A stretch of DNA of 64,000 nucleotides, taken from positions 26,426,159 to 26,490,158 of the forward strand of contig NC_079318.1 of the NCBI RefSeq assembly GCF_029931775.1, given 5' to 3'. This document shows, in pieces, positions 45,867 through 58,700 of the stretch; the stretch's first letter is position 1; the number at the start of each line of letters is the position of its first letter. This stretch comes from Euleptes europaea. Its lineage: Eukaryota; Chordata; Lepidosauria; Squamata; Sphaerodactylidae. The translations under genes were made by a program, and so were the position numbers. The notes under the pieces were generated by a model. That model was not told the origin of the DNA, ran no database searches, and was given only the letters and a program-made list of their open reading frames with translations.

Positions 45867-47680
45867 TTTATTGCCCAACAATATAGGTGCAGTGCATATA
45901 AAGAGACGATTTACAGGGATATTCAGTATGATATGCGGAATTTTCATGAGGCATTTTTAAAGGTCCCAGAACAAGGTTATCGTGCTGAATAAATAATCTA
46001 TCCCAAACTTTACACATCTGCATAAAAACACTGCATTTTAAATTACAAGGCCAGCTATATTGCATATTGAAAATTCATTACAATTTCTATCCTTAAAAAT
46101 AAGACTCCGTAAGCAACATTCCATATCCCAGTGTAGGAGCAAATGAAACGTTCCCAGAACAGTGGAAAGGTAAAGGTGTACGAAACAGAGTACATACCCA
46201 CCTGTTATTTCCACCCCAATCATAACTACGATTAAAACGTGCCCCCAGAACAACTCCTTTTGAAGTTTCGTATTCAAAGAGTCACTGGATGTGATGGAAC
46301 TACATGCATGACTCTGGAGGATCGACTGGGAACAAAAGTGCATACATTCACACGACAATTCTATGTCTGATGGATTTTTAAAAAATAAGTGATTTGGAAA
46401 GGCTTTTGGGGGAAAAAATCAATTTTAAACGAGAATGATCACGAGGACGATCCAGACTGCATACAAGGTGACCAGTTACAGTTTTCATGGAATAGTGTTT
46501 TCCAAGCCATACATAGTATCAAAAGTGAGATCCAGATGTAAAAATAGAATATGAAACATGTTTTTTCCCCTATAGCTTCTGTATAAATATATATCTCTGA
46601 AATGTTGGAATGATGTATTTTTTTCCCATTGAAGACAACCATGACGTTATTCTAAAATGAACTGTAAATATTTAACTTCTTGCTAAAACAATAATCTTGG
46701 CAAAGCGGGGAATCGTGTTCAGATGTAGGTGGTTTCTCTACTGGTTTATTTTAAATTATGAAACTGGTCTCCATACATAGCTGTATTATACTCTTAAGAT
46801 GACTTGTACAAAACATTAGTCAAACTGCCGTAACTCAATATTTTTTCTTTCATAATTCTTGCACGACAAATGGAAGCACATTTCTTGGCCTCTCGTATGT
46901 AAACTGCAAAATTTTTATTCTCCCAGCTTCAGAGTATGCTCATGTTTTTTAGATCCCTTCACTTTAAATTATTCTAAAAACCTGGTTTGGCTAGTGTTTC
47001 GAATTGTCAAAAGTTTTACTATAACCCATTACGGACTAATGGTCTGTAATAAATTAGGAAGGCAACCGAATATGGAATATCACATTTCACAGAATTACAC
47101 TTCTCGTATTTGAACACTGTTGGTGCAGAAGCACCTACTGAGTTAGTTTGCTTCACCCAAAAAAGCAATTTTGAGTCCTTGACTTTTAAAACAGTGATGA
47201 GAGTTGCATTTTTTTCTAGAGTAAGGTATACTACAATCTACCAATAAGTTGCACACAAACACTACCAATTTCTTTTTTTTTTATAAACCTTTGAAGTATT
47301 TTAATGCTATTTTATTTGTACAACACAAAGGAGCAAAAGTCACCACTAGTGCGTCAAGATTCGGAATATGGGGGTCCATGAAATGATCCATAAAAATATT
47401 TTTACATGATAACGTTGCAGCATTTAGACTTCTCGATAAGCAAATCTACCACTCTGCTGGTACCAAAAGGCGCAGGATCAGAAATTCCCTAAAACCATGA
47501 TATGGCTGAAAAATTTGGTGCATGAGCGTAGCAGCCTTTCACTGATGTATCTCTGATCTACTCACATGTCAGTAAGATGTTCAACGCATTTCAAAATCCA
47601 GTTAAACCAGAGAGGGCTATAATCTACTCTGGATTTAAAGTGCTTCTAAAGTAATCGAGACTGAGGAGTGTGAAGTGCCG
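45867..47680 (-). other. LYST: Probable LYST 3' UTR
   Basis: Directly follows the LYST stop and is free of recognised repeats. AATAAA signals on the minus strand lie at 47311-47316, 46745-46750 and 45867-45872. The last gives a UTR of about 1.8 kb. The CR1 copy beyond 45700 suggests the gene ends before it. Confidence 0.5.
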
Positions 47681-47819
47681 TCAGCCTGCTGCATAGCTGC
47701 TAAGGAAGGAGTAGAACATAGGGAGCTTCAAGCGCTGTTGGTCTTTGCGACACCAAGCGATAACAGTTCCTTCATTATTTGCTGTGTACAGGTGGTGGCC
47801 ATCACAGGAAAATGTAAGG
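47681..47819 (-). CDS. LYST: LYST last coding exon
   Basis: Acceptor attctttacag. Reads [20 protein letters not shown] to SSYAAG with TGA at 47681-47683. Starts with the last base of a split Ser codon. Confidence 0.97.
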
Positions 47820-49690
47820 CTGTAAAGAATTAAAAAGGGGGGAAAGTTATCTGTCTCATTTCAGGGTATAGGGTACATTTACAAGTTTACGGACATATAT
47901 TAAAAGGGGGGAGGGGGAAGAGATACAGTAACCTGTGCTACACAAATCAGCTTAGCTTTCTTTTCACACAGAATGCATAATGTTATCTGATCCTCCAGAA
48001 TATGACCCAAGTAAAACTGGCACATGTCACAGCCCAACCACACTTGCTTTACTTTAATTCTGTGGCGGCTATGTACTGTCCCACACTTGTTGTCCTTGTG
48101 TACATTTGGCCAGATTTTTTCCTATTACATTTCACCAAATCATGCTATTTATCCCTTCTGCATTCAGCCATGGAATCAACCATGTTATCTGCTCATCCCA
48201 CATGGTCTCCCTACATAAAACATTACCAATGAGGCACAGTACCTGATTAATTGGAAACTATTAGATTACAAAGGAAAATACAAGAATCATCACTGTCCTG
48301 CTTTATGAAAAGATACACCATAATGTTTCCTTAGCTAAAACAAGGAGACCATCATTCATAAAGTTACTGGGTTGTATATAAGACAATGCGGGATCAGATA
48401 GCTCTTTGGCAGTTGGCGACAATACTAAAGACATTTTAAGTGCCATTATTGGATTTTGAAATACAAAACACAAACCACTGAGGGTCAATCTAGCTGAGAG
48501 ACAGGAAGATCCATGAATGGATTTTCCAAACAAATTTTACTGGGTAAAGAGCAGTTACTATCCCTCCACTAGCCTCTTAATTTGGATTAAGGATGTGGCA
48601 TAGCAGAGGGGTTAACTCTCTGCCTTACACTGTTTTCCTGACCTGAAACAGCCACACAGATTTCCAGTTTAACGTCGGGGGTGGGGTGCATATAGGCTGC
48701 CTGCATATTTACCCTTCAAAGGTAGCAAGCTGAGCTCCCTTCCCCACAAAATGCAGTGGCCCAGATTCAAATCATTGGGGATTGCCCCAGTGGCTATCAA
48801 TAAAAATTGCATGAGAGAGTCATCCACAGCTCTTCTGGCTCCTCATTCAGTTTGGACCTAAACTATCTGTAAAGTGAATTCTAGCCACAGAGAATGTTGA
48901 AAAGCAAGATTAAATAAATAAAAAAATTGTTAATTTTGTGCACTACAAAAGGAAGAGTTTTTGTTTGTTTGTTTACCTCACGATAGGTTTATTTGATTTA
49001 GGAAATGTAATTTCCCGCACAGGTTTCAAATCCCACGTGCTCCACAGCCTAAGAAAAAGAAGATGGATAAAATGACACACAACCTCATTCATTTCACTTT
49101 TTAGATCCTGCTCTGCCTCTGAGCTAACTGATGTTGCAGGTTTTCATAGTGCTTCAAGCTGAATCCCAGAAAAATCAAAACAAGCCCTCAGAAGCATGAC
49201 TAGCACTGTTTTAGCAGAAGTGTATATTTTTTGTGTGACTACCATGTACCATAGGAGCCCCGTGGTGCAGAGTGGTAAGCTGCAGTACTGCAGTCCAAGT
49301 TCTGCTCACGACTTGAGTTCGATCCCGACAGAAGTCGGTTTCAGGTAGCCGGCTCAAGGTTGACTCAGCCTTCCATCCTTCTGAGGTCGGTAAAATGAGT
49401 ACCCAGCTTGCTGGGGGTAAAGTGTAGATGACTGGGGAAAGCACTGGCAACCTACCCCGTAAACACAGTCTGCCTAGTAAACATCAGGATGTGGCGTCAC
49501 CCCATGGGTCAGTAATGACCCGGTGCTTGCAAGGGGACTACCTTTACCTTTCACTATGTACGTAAGAACAGTCCTATTGGATCAGACCAAAAGGCACGTA
49601 ATCTAGTGCTCAGTTTCAACACTGGCAGGTGGATACTTCTAGGAAGCCAACAGCCAGGCATTAAGGCAACAAGCCTCCGTTTCTCTCATT

Positions 49691-49727
<37 letters not shown>

Positions 49728-52700
49728 AAGCCTATAACAGTACTCCGTTTGAACCAAGAGCTTGTACAGTTATCCAGCTATAAAAGCAGATCATAGCCAT
49801 GAATAAAGTAGCTCCCTCTGTTCTACAGAAATAACCTTTCACAGCTTAAGAACAGATGTTAGGAAATAAAAGTATAGTTCACATTTTCAGAAAATGTGCA
49901 CTGTAACCTTTACAAGGAACGTATTAAAAAGGAAGATTGTACGGTGCATCTGCTCACCTTACAACTCCATTTTCTAGCCCTCCAGCAATCACATTGATGG
50001 AGACTCCTTCAGGCTGGTTAGAGAAAGCAACGGAGCATATAATCTCCCTGCAGTGCACGTGCCCCACAAGATCCCCATTCACGGTCCAAAGCCTGAGGTC
50101 ACTGCCGCCGCCGACTGAAATACAAAAGGCCACTGCATGAGCCAAAATCAAATCTACAACATAAGGTGAAGCAACACACACCAAGCAAGAAGATCGTTCC
50201 AGTAAAAACTCACCAATAAGACAATGAAGAACATAACATAAGCCCTGCTGGGCCAGACCGGTGGTCCATCTAGTGAAGCATCCTGTCTCCCACAGTGGGC
50301 AACCAGTTACAACAACAGGACACAGGGGTCGAGGCCTTCCTCTGATGTTGCCTCCTGGCTCTGGTATTCAGAAGTTGACTGCCTCTGAATGTGGAGGTTC
50401 CCTTTAGTCACCATGGCTAGTAGCCCTTGATAGACCTAACCTCCATGAATATGTCTAATCCTCTTTTAAAACTGTCTATGCTTGTGGCCATCACTACATC
50501 CTCTGGCAGCAAATTCTACATTTTAATCACTCATTGTATAAAGAAGTATTTTCTTCTGCCCATCCGGAATCTACTGCCCTCGAGTTCTAGCATCTTGGGA
50601 GGGGAAAACTCCCTGTCCACACTCTCTACCCTGGGCATAATTTTATAAACTTCTATCATGTCTCCCCTTAATCATCTCTTTTCAAAACTGAAAAGTCTTG
50701 GAGTCTTTAACCTTTCCTCACAGGAAAGGTGCTGTAGCCCCTTAATCGATTGGTTGCCCTTTTCTGTACTTTTTCCAGCTCTGCGATGTCTTTTCTGAAA
50801 TACGGTGAACTGAAGAAGCCCAGTGGTAGAGCACCTGCTTGGCATCCAGAAGCTCCCAGGTTCAATCCCTGGAATCTCCAGTTAAAGGGACTAGGCAAGT
50901 AAGTGATGTTAAAGATCTCTGCCTGAGACCCTGGAGGTGCATCAAGTTCCGAGAAGACTTGATCAGTCACAGTTTCACAATCATACTACGTCACCAGTAT
51001 AGTGGAAACATCCTCCCCACCACACTTGTAAGCACAGGATCCAGAAAGAGATAAAGGAAGGGTAAGATATGTGAAGCTTGTTCCGTAATGTACACACTGA
51101 CAACTTCGGATATTTGATCACTGCTTTACTAAATTAAAAGACAGAATTGACCCTCCATGTTCAGAAGCAATATAGCTTTGATTCCCAGACAATAAGGGCA
51201 GATGACAGCGGAGGACTATGATCATCATCACACCGTGATTACAAGCTGTCTAGAGGTGTGTGGCTGGAGACACGGTAATGATCTAAATTGGAATTTGACC
51301 TGATCAGCAGTGCAATTATATTTCCTAGATATTTTGCAGTAGTCTGTAAAAATCAGTAACTAGAAAAAAAAGCTGAGCTTCAGGTGAGGCTCCTCACAAA
51401 AGGCAATAAGCTTCCCATTCCTGACATAGAAGTCTTGGGCAAAGTTCCTAGTCCAAGTAGATGGAAGGGCCATCTGTATACTGTGATTCTGGGAAGTCAT
51501 GGAATTTACTATAGGATTCAGAATCAGCCCAATTCAGACAGACATGAAGATGTATGCTAAATTCCTGACAAATTGTCAGAAGCTGGGAGAGGAGGAGCCA
51601 CTTCTATTGACCAGTCGGAAGGAGTTCAGGGTGTGACTCAGATCCATAACCTTTCCAATGAACATGGAAATATACATGATACAGAGCAGAAATGATTTAC
51701 AGCATTTTGGTCACTCAGTCTCTCTAGGGCAGGGGTCCCCAACATGGTGCCCGTGGGTGCCATGGTGCTGCTGACCAGGTTTTTTTAGGAAGTGGGTGGG
51801 GACAGGTAGGGCTTTCGCCCAGCAAGGCTTGCAGATTGTTTTAGTATTGCTTTGGCAGCAGCTGCCAGCACAGCACAAGGATCAGATCAGATAGTTTATT
51901 TGCGGCCCTTGGCCAGATAAAACAAGATACATGGACTGAAATGGTCTTACCGACAAAGGTTTACAGTCCAAGTCTTAAGTCATTTAAAAAATTAAAATAA
52001 TAAAATAAACAACATCCGAGTTACATCTGCCATTTGGACTAAGCGACTACTCTGTGGCAACGAATTTTCATTGCAGCCGTACAAAATTTTGCTATCTGAG
52101 AGGTGACTGTACCTGTTCCAACCTATGGCCATTTATGCTCCACCTCCTATAATTAGGGCGATTACCAAAAGCCATTACTTTTGTTTTGTCATAATTAACA
52201 GTCAGGCGTTCCTTCTCACAGAATGATCCCACTCTCACTAGCGCCCTCCTTAGGCCAACTGGGGTTCTTGAAAGAAGTACTGCGTCATCGGCATAGAGCA
52301 GAATATGAATATGCCTGTCCACTAGTTTAGGAGGATGTAAATCCGGTGCGTTCAAGGAACTGACTATGTTATTTATATAATAGGCAAATAGCAGGGGGGC
52401 GAGTAAACAGCCCTGCCTAACTCCTCTATAGGTGTTTATGGGGACGGTAAGTTGTCCTCTCCTATTGCACTTGACTCTCAGTGCTGTCCGTTCGTGTAGG
52501 GCTCACAGCACAAGGATCTACACTGCGTTACTGAAGTTAAACTGTGGCGGCCATTTTGTGGCTGGCTCCACCTCCTGCAGCAGCCATTTTGTTGCTGTGC
52601 CCACTGTTCCTTGTCAGAATTTCAAATGTGCCCACAGGCTCAAAAAGGTTGGGGACCTCTCCTCTAGGGTATTAGAAACTTGCTGAGAAATCATGTCAGT

Positions 52701-55700
52701 GTCTAGAGACTTGCAGTAACCTACAAATAGGTACAAATAATACACACTTTTGGCTGGATCCTTCTTTAGAAACACCTACACTGTACATTTAATAATTCCA
52801 TTTCAGACACAGCGGAAACATCAATGCTATTTGTTGTTATCACCTAACTGTCGTTAATGAACACTTTAATACACTCTCCATGCAGCCAATTGTTTAATAC
52901 CAGGAGGCAAGAAGCAGATAATTTTAACGGAAGCAATTTTGGCTAGCATTCCCCCCTTAGGAGAGTTTATAATACAATATATTGGGTAAGAGTATGGCAG
53001 GATACTCTTGGATAAGAGAGCTGATCATAGCTAACATCAGAGAATTCAAATCCCTTAAGAGCTCATTAAAGTGCTGAATCTTTGACAGGCCACAAGATCA
53101 ATCTCTCCCTCCTTCCCCTTTGCTCTCCACAGCCTTTTCAGTATGCTCATTTCACCCAAGTGCTTGCATAAATATAACAGCAAGGACTCCAAGGTCCACA
53201 TCGTGTTCTAGGTGTACACACTGGAGCCTTCGGGCCCTCCGTCCCCACCGGAGCACCTCTCCACAATCCACACGTGAATGTCAGGCACCCCCTAGGGGTG
53301 AAATTCAATGCAGAGTGATGGCTTGCAGCTGGAAAAAGAACCAATGGCAACCCCTCAGTTTACATAAGAAGTGGGAGGCACACCAAAGGGGCTCGTGGAT
53401 CCTGTCCCCTTTTATTGGGCCGGTCTGTCATATGCCTACGCCTCTAACCTCTTAGTCTTTGCCCACAATGGAAGCTTATACCTGTGGACTGAAAATAATA
53501 CCCTGCCTGTCTGATGGATCGGAGATTTGGCTCATCACAAGTTTTGCAATCTGCTGGTCAACAGATTCAAAATGCTTTCTGACCTTGCTGTTGTATCTCT
53601 GACATTAATCAGGTTATTTGCATTAGTAAGGCAACTTGCTTTCAGTAGATGTATTGACTTCCTTTGTTCTTGGCCCAGTGGAGATTTCTCTGTAGTTCTA
53701 AGACATGCACACCATCAGAAGCTCGATCAAAATAGAAGTCTAATGTTGCCTTATTTTGTACATCCTATACTGTGCGGAACCACCACTGCAGATAACTCTC
53801 TGGCCATTTATGCATGGTCAATTTTGATGCTCGCTCAACGCTCTTTTTTAAAATGCGACTTTAAAAATCCCTATTCACAGTCCCAACGCAAAAGGAGAAA
53901 TTCCACCCCCTCCCACTCGCTTGCTCCTTCGTTCCTGTTTGCATAGTCATTAGCATGTGCGTAGGTAACGCGCCGCTATTATTTTGCATGGTTCTTTCAG
54001 GGGATTCTTCGTGGCGGGGGCAGAGCAAACACCAAAGGTTGTGTTAAAGGGGATCTTAAGTAATGCGGAGCAGGTATGTGCCGGCTTTGCAGTCACTTCC
54101 GGAATGACGGTTCAGCGTGAAAAATTCAAAAAATATGCGGGACACTTCAGCCTGGAACGCGCTGCTAATTACCAAGCATAAATGGCCTCTGTATCAGTGA
54201 AAACTGTTTTTAGCTGCAAGAAGAAAATATGACAGCATGATTCACCTAAGCAGACACTCTTGTAGTATAAGAACCGCTTGACACTTTATGCGTCAGACTT
54301 ATTTCCAGGATGGTTTGAGCTGAGCACCACAGCATGCTAGAAACATGGAGAAAGCAAGAATGAGCCCCTCCCTTTCGATTATGAGAGCTGCAAGACTAAG
54401 TTGCAGGTTTTTGACAAGGCACCCACCTGAATCACAAACTGTCGCAATGTCACCTGTCGTTTCACTGGCAGACACAGCTGTCACAGGACTCTTGTGCCCA
54501 GCAAGACTTTGCACATAGCAGAGCCTGTAAGAATCAGTTCAGCAATCTTAATATTAGTTTGCCACATCCATCGGAATTTTAAAGCAACATTTTATTTAAA
54601 TCAATGTTATTAACTGATTTTAATATTAGAAGAAGAAGAGTTGGATTTTATATGCCGACTTTCTCTACCACTTAAGGCAGAATCAAACTGGCTTACAATC
54701 ACCTTCCCTTCCCCTCCCCACAACAGACACCCTGTGAGGTAGGTGGGGCTGAGAGAGCTGTGGAGCCCAAGGTCACCCAACTGGCTTCGTGTGTAGGAGA
54801 AGGAAAACCAACCCAGTTCACCAGATTAGCCTCCGCCACTCATGTGGAGGAGTGGGGAATCAAACCCGGTTCTCCAGATCAGACTCCACCACTCCAAACC
54901 ACTGCTCTTAACCACACCACACTGTACCACCACTATTACTGTTATACTAGGTGCTGTATGGGTGGGACATATGCACAGAGTTTGGAGCTTTCCTACCATA
55001 CTTGTACAGTTACTGGAACGCATGCAACAATCCTAAATTATATTTCAAGCGTGATATTGTAGCTGCTGGGAACTGTTGAGACGGCAGAAGTGTCTGTACC
55101 TGTTCAAATCCCATATAATGCAGGTTCCATCTTGGCTTACGCTTATCATTATGCTGTAGGGCTTGCAGACAAACAAAGTCGTGATCTCTGCGGTATGGCC
55201 ATACAGATGCACCTGAGACTCCATTTCGATCTCAGAAGGCTGAAACACAACAAGATCACAATTAAGACTCACTCAAGGACGGCGCTGGGGAAGGGGGACA
55301 CAATATTGCAAATAAGAGTAAGGCGAATCCTGGAAGTGTACGCATTTTACCCATTACTTTTAATTTGAATCATTGTGTGCTATCTGACTATTCTTTGCGA
55401 TTTATCCTCAACTGACTACAAAAATGCAAATCAGGGTGGCTTAAGGCTCAAGAATTGGTAACACCTGATCTTTAAGAAATAATTCTCATCTAACAAAAAT
55501 TGATAAGTATGGTGCTACCTGTGAAAGGTAGTTTCTTTCAATCTCCCACACAGGCACTAACACAGAGGAGGCTTGCCACGCAACACACGTTGCTTTCTAA
55601 GTATTTCACAGGTCCTCTGTGTTGCCACACTTAAAAATAAAATTATAGCTGGAAGTGTAACAAGAAATAAACTGCCTTGGCTTTAGGAAACACTTCACCA

Positions 55701-58700
55701 AATCAGTATTTCACTATCTGCTACTGAGTTCAGAATATTGGGTGACAGCCAAGATCTTGACTTAAATAGACATTAAATAGTTTGGATCCGGTTGAAAATC
55801 TCTGTTGATGGAAGGATTTTCATCAGCAGAGTGCAACTTCCTTGCCTACCTCAACCTGTTGCAGCCCACAACAATCCTCCTAAAATGCTTCTCCTGGGGA
55901 CCCACAGGAATAGTATGAAGAAGACTTAGAGGTCTGAACCAGGAAGAAGAAACTGGTGAAAATCAACCAATTTCCATCAGCAGAAATCCTCTGTGGGGTC
56001 CAACTGAAGATGTGAAAGCTGTGGGAGGGGCTGGGGCTCAGTGGCAGAGCATCTGCTTAGCATGCAGAAGGTTCTGGGTTCAATCCCTGGCAACTCCAGT
56101 TAAAGGGACTAGGCAAGTAGGTGATGTGAAAGACCTCTGCCTGAGACCCTGGAGAGCTGCTGCTAGTCAGAGTAGACAATATTGAATTTGATGGACCAAT
56201 GGTCTGATTCAGTATAAGGCTGCTTCGTGTGTTCATGTGTCAATAACCCAAAACTGGCACAGGTAAATTTAAATTCGAGAACTGCAGATTGTTATTTTAT
56301 GACACCTTTTCTTCTCAAAAGTGTCAGCCACAGACCTAATTAAGATGCATAAGGACAGAAGGCAGAGGTGACAGACAAAAAGCCAACCGTTTTGCTAGAT
56401 ACATTAGAACTCCAGCAGTAGTGTTTGCTAGACTCCCAAGCTGCTCATTAATAGATCTGTCCCCCTAATTTATCAATTCTAAGATTTTCTGTTCCAGCAT
56501 ATAAGTTCTCAAGTGAATGTGAACAGTCTGTTACACCCACACATCAAACAATGCTTAGTCCTGCAATACAAGTTAAGTAAGTAACTCTCGTATGAGGTTG
56601 CGGTATTTGCTGGATGTTTCTTGCACTGAACAGAATCAAATTGCTCCCCTACACCTTTACTTGGCTGGGAATAGAAACCGGAACAGATGCTACTGAGCGT
56701 ATGAGCATGTTGTCACACCATATGGGCTCAACTCAGGCAGCTGACTAGACACAGAAGCTGCAAGGAAACAAAAGAGCTCAGGGGCTCCCATGCAGATTGT
56801 TTAGTTCCATGGAGGGACATATAAGCAACAAGGAGAAGAATGGTTATATTTATGGCAAACATATTTACGGGTTGAATATGAGCCCATGTTGCAAACATGT
56901 ATTTTGAGCACTTGATGCATTACTATTTTTATGTTTATTAATTTACTTATTGATATATTTATACCCTGCCTTTCTCCCTTGAAAGACCCAAACTGGCTGA
57001 CAAAAATATCAATATTAAATAAATAAATTGTAAGTTAATATCAATAAAACTTTTAACAAACAAGTGACAATAATGTACAACAATCAAAGTACACCCCCCC
57101 TCCAATTAACCAACAGATCTCTTGAACAGAACTGCTTTGCACGCCTTCTCAAAAGGTTAGCAGAACAGAAAGGCTCCTATCTTCCAATGTCAAAACCGTT
57201 CCATTATACTGGAAGTGCAGTTGGAAAAGGCCCATATGTGGGCTGGAGCTGCTCCAGCTTTCCTTAGGGAGGTGGAACAAGGAGATCTAAGGAATGAAGC
57301 TGGCTCACAGACATGAGTTTGGAAAAAATATACATTACACACACTTACAGCATCCCTAAGGTGCATTTATCCCAGGCTGTGAAAAGGCATTAAGAGTAAC
57401 AACCATCACCTTCAATTGAGACAAATAGGTAATCAATGAAGATGTTTCAAAAATGAGTGTAGAATGAAGCAGCTTACTCTAGCTAACAGAGGTGCTCTTA
57501 CTCTTTGTATTAACTGAAGTCTCAAGAGTTGTTTTTAAAAGGGCAGCCCCAAATAGAATGTGTTACAGCAGTCAAGATCTGTATTAAGGATATACGCCAA
57601 ATATTCTGTTTTCAAATGTTAACAGCCAAGAACTATAGAAGAAGCTATGGTGATGAATGTATGGGCTAATTATTATTAATTGGAAAAAAAACTTTGACTA
57701 GACAGCACTTTCCGCCACCAAGAGGCACCTTGAATTGGACCCAGAAATAAATACGCAACCAATGCAATAATTTACTGATGTAGTGTGTGAACTGTGGTTA
57801 ATATGAGATCGTAAACAAGCTGAAGATAAAGTTTCTAGATTGTCTTTAAGGGCAGTCCCATGCAAAGCATGTTACAGTAGTCCAGCCTCATGGTTACTGT
57901 AGTATGGATCAGCAATTACCTATGTTATAAGCAAGATGTCAGTTGCCTAGCAAGCCTATGAAAACATAACCACTTCACAATGTTTTGTTAGAATAAGGAG
58001 TCCCTTCAGAAAAGTAATTTGATTGAGGGGAGGGGACACAGATCGAGCGGAGATTTCTCCCATTCAGGTTTGTAAAAAATTACGGCACAGAAGAAAAATC
58101 CATGAATACAACTTACTACAGCCAGATAGTTACACACTCATGCTTCATTCCCATGTACTTACTGTGCTACTAGTGAATCTATTCATATATGCTGTGATGA
58201 CCCCACATTTGCTGCCAGTAAAAAGTTGACAGCTGTCTGGGACCCAAGCACAACTTGTAACCTTGGAAAAAAGAAAGATGTTTGAAACGGAATATCAGAC
58301 ACAAAGAGCTTTCAAGACAATTTATATGAATCAGCACAACAGTTTCAGTATCAACCATCCTGTACATATTTTATAGTTTTTTAAAAATTATTTACTTCAT
58401 TTATTCACCGTCTTTCTCCCCAACGAAGACCCAAAGTGGCTTATGTGGTTCTCCTCTCCTCACTTTTATCCTCACAACAATCCTGTGAGCTAGGTTAGGC
58501 TGAGAGTGACTGGCCCAAGGTCACCCAGTAAGCTTCCACTGTGAAGCAGGGATTTGAACCTGGGTCCCCCAGACCCTAGTCCAAGACTCTAGCCACTACA
58601 CCACACACCGTAATCCTTTGCAGAATTATTCCAGTACAGACCCCATTGATTTCAAGATGATTAGACTGTACTAACTCTGTGTGGGATTCTTCTGCACACA

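Larger units (their letters stand above)
50115..54426 (-). other. LYST: LYST intron, repeat-rich
   Basis: 4.3 kb gt-ag intron holding CR1, SINE, hAT with nested LINE, and a MITE. 51000-51720 and 52670-53800 contain no recognised element. The 111-codon open stretch at 53120-53455 is unsupported. Confidence 0.9.
55240..58162 (-). other. LYST: LYST intron
   Basis: 2.9 kb. Holds a family D SINE at 56021-56240 and an L2-derived stretch at 57060-57960. 55240-56020 shows nothing recognised. Confidence 0.9.

Noticed and set aside
49692-49722. Regular repeats as a CRISPR-like array
   Set aside because: A simple CA microsatellite in a vertebrate intron.
53120-53455. 111-codon frame in a LYST intron
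   Set aside because: No known similarity, no suitable splice sites and opposite to LYST.
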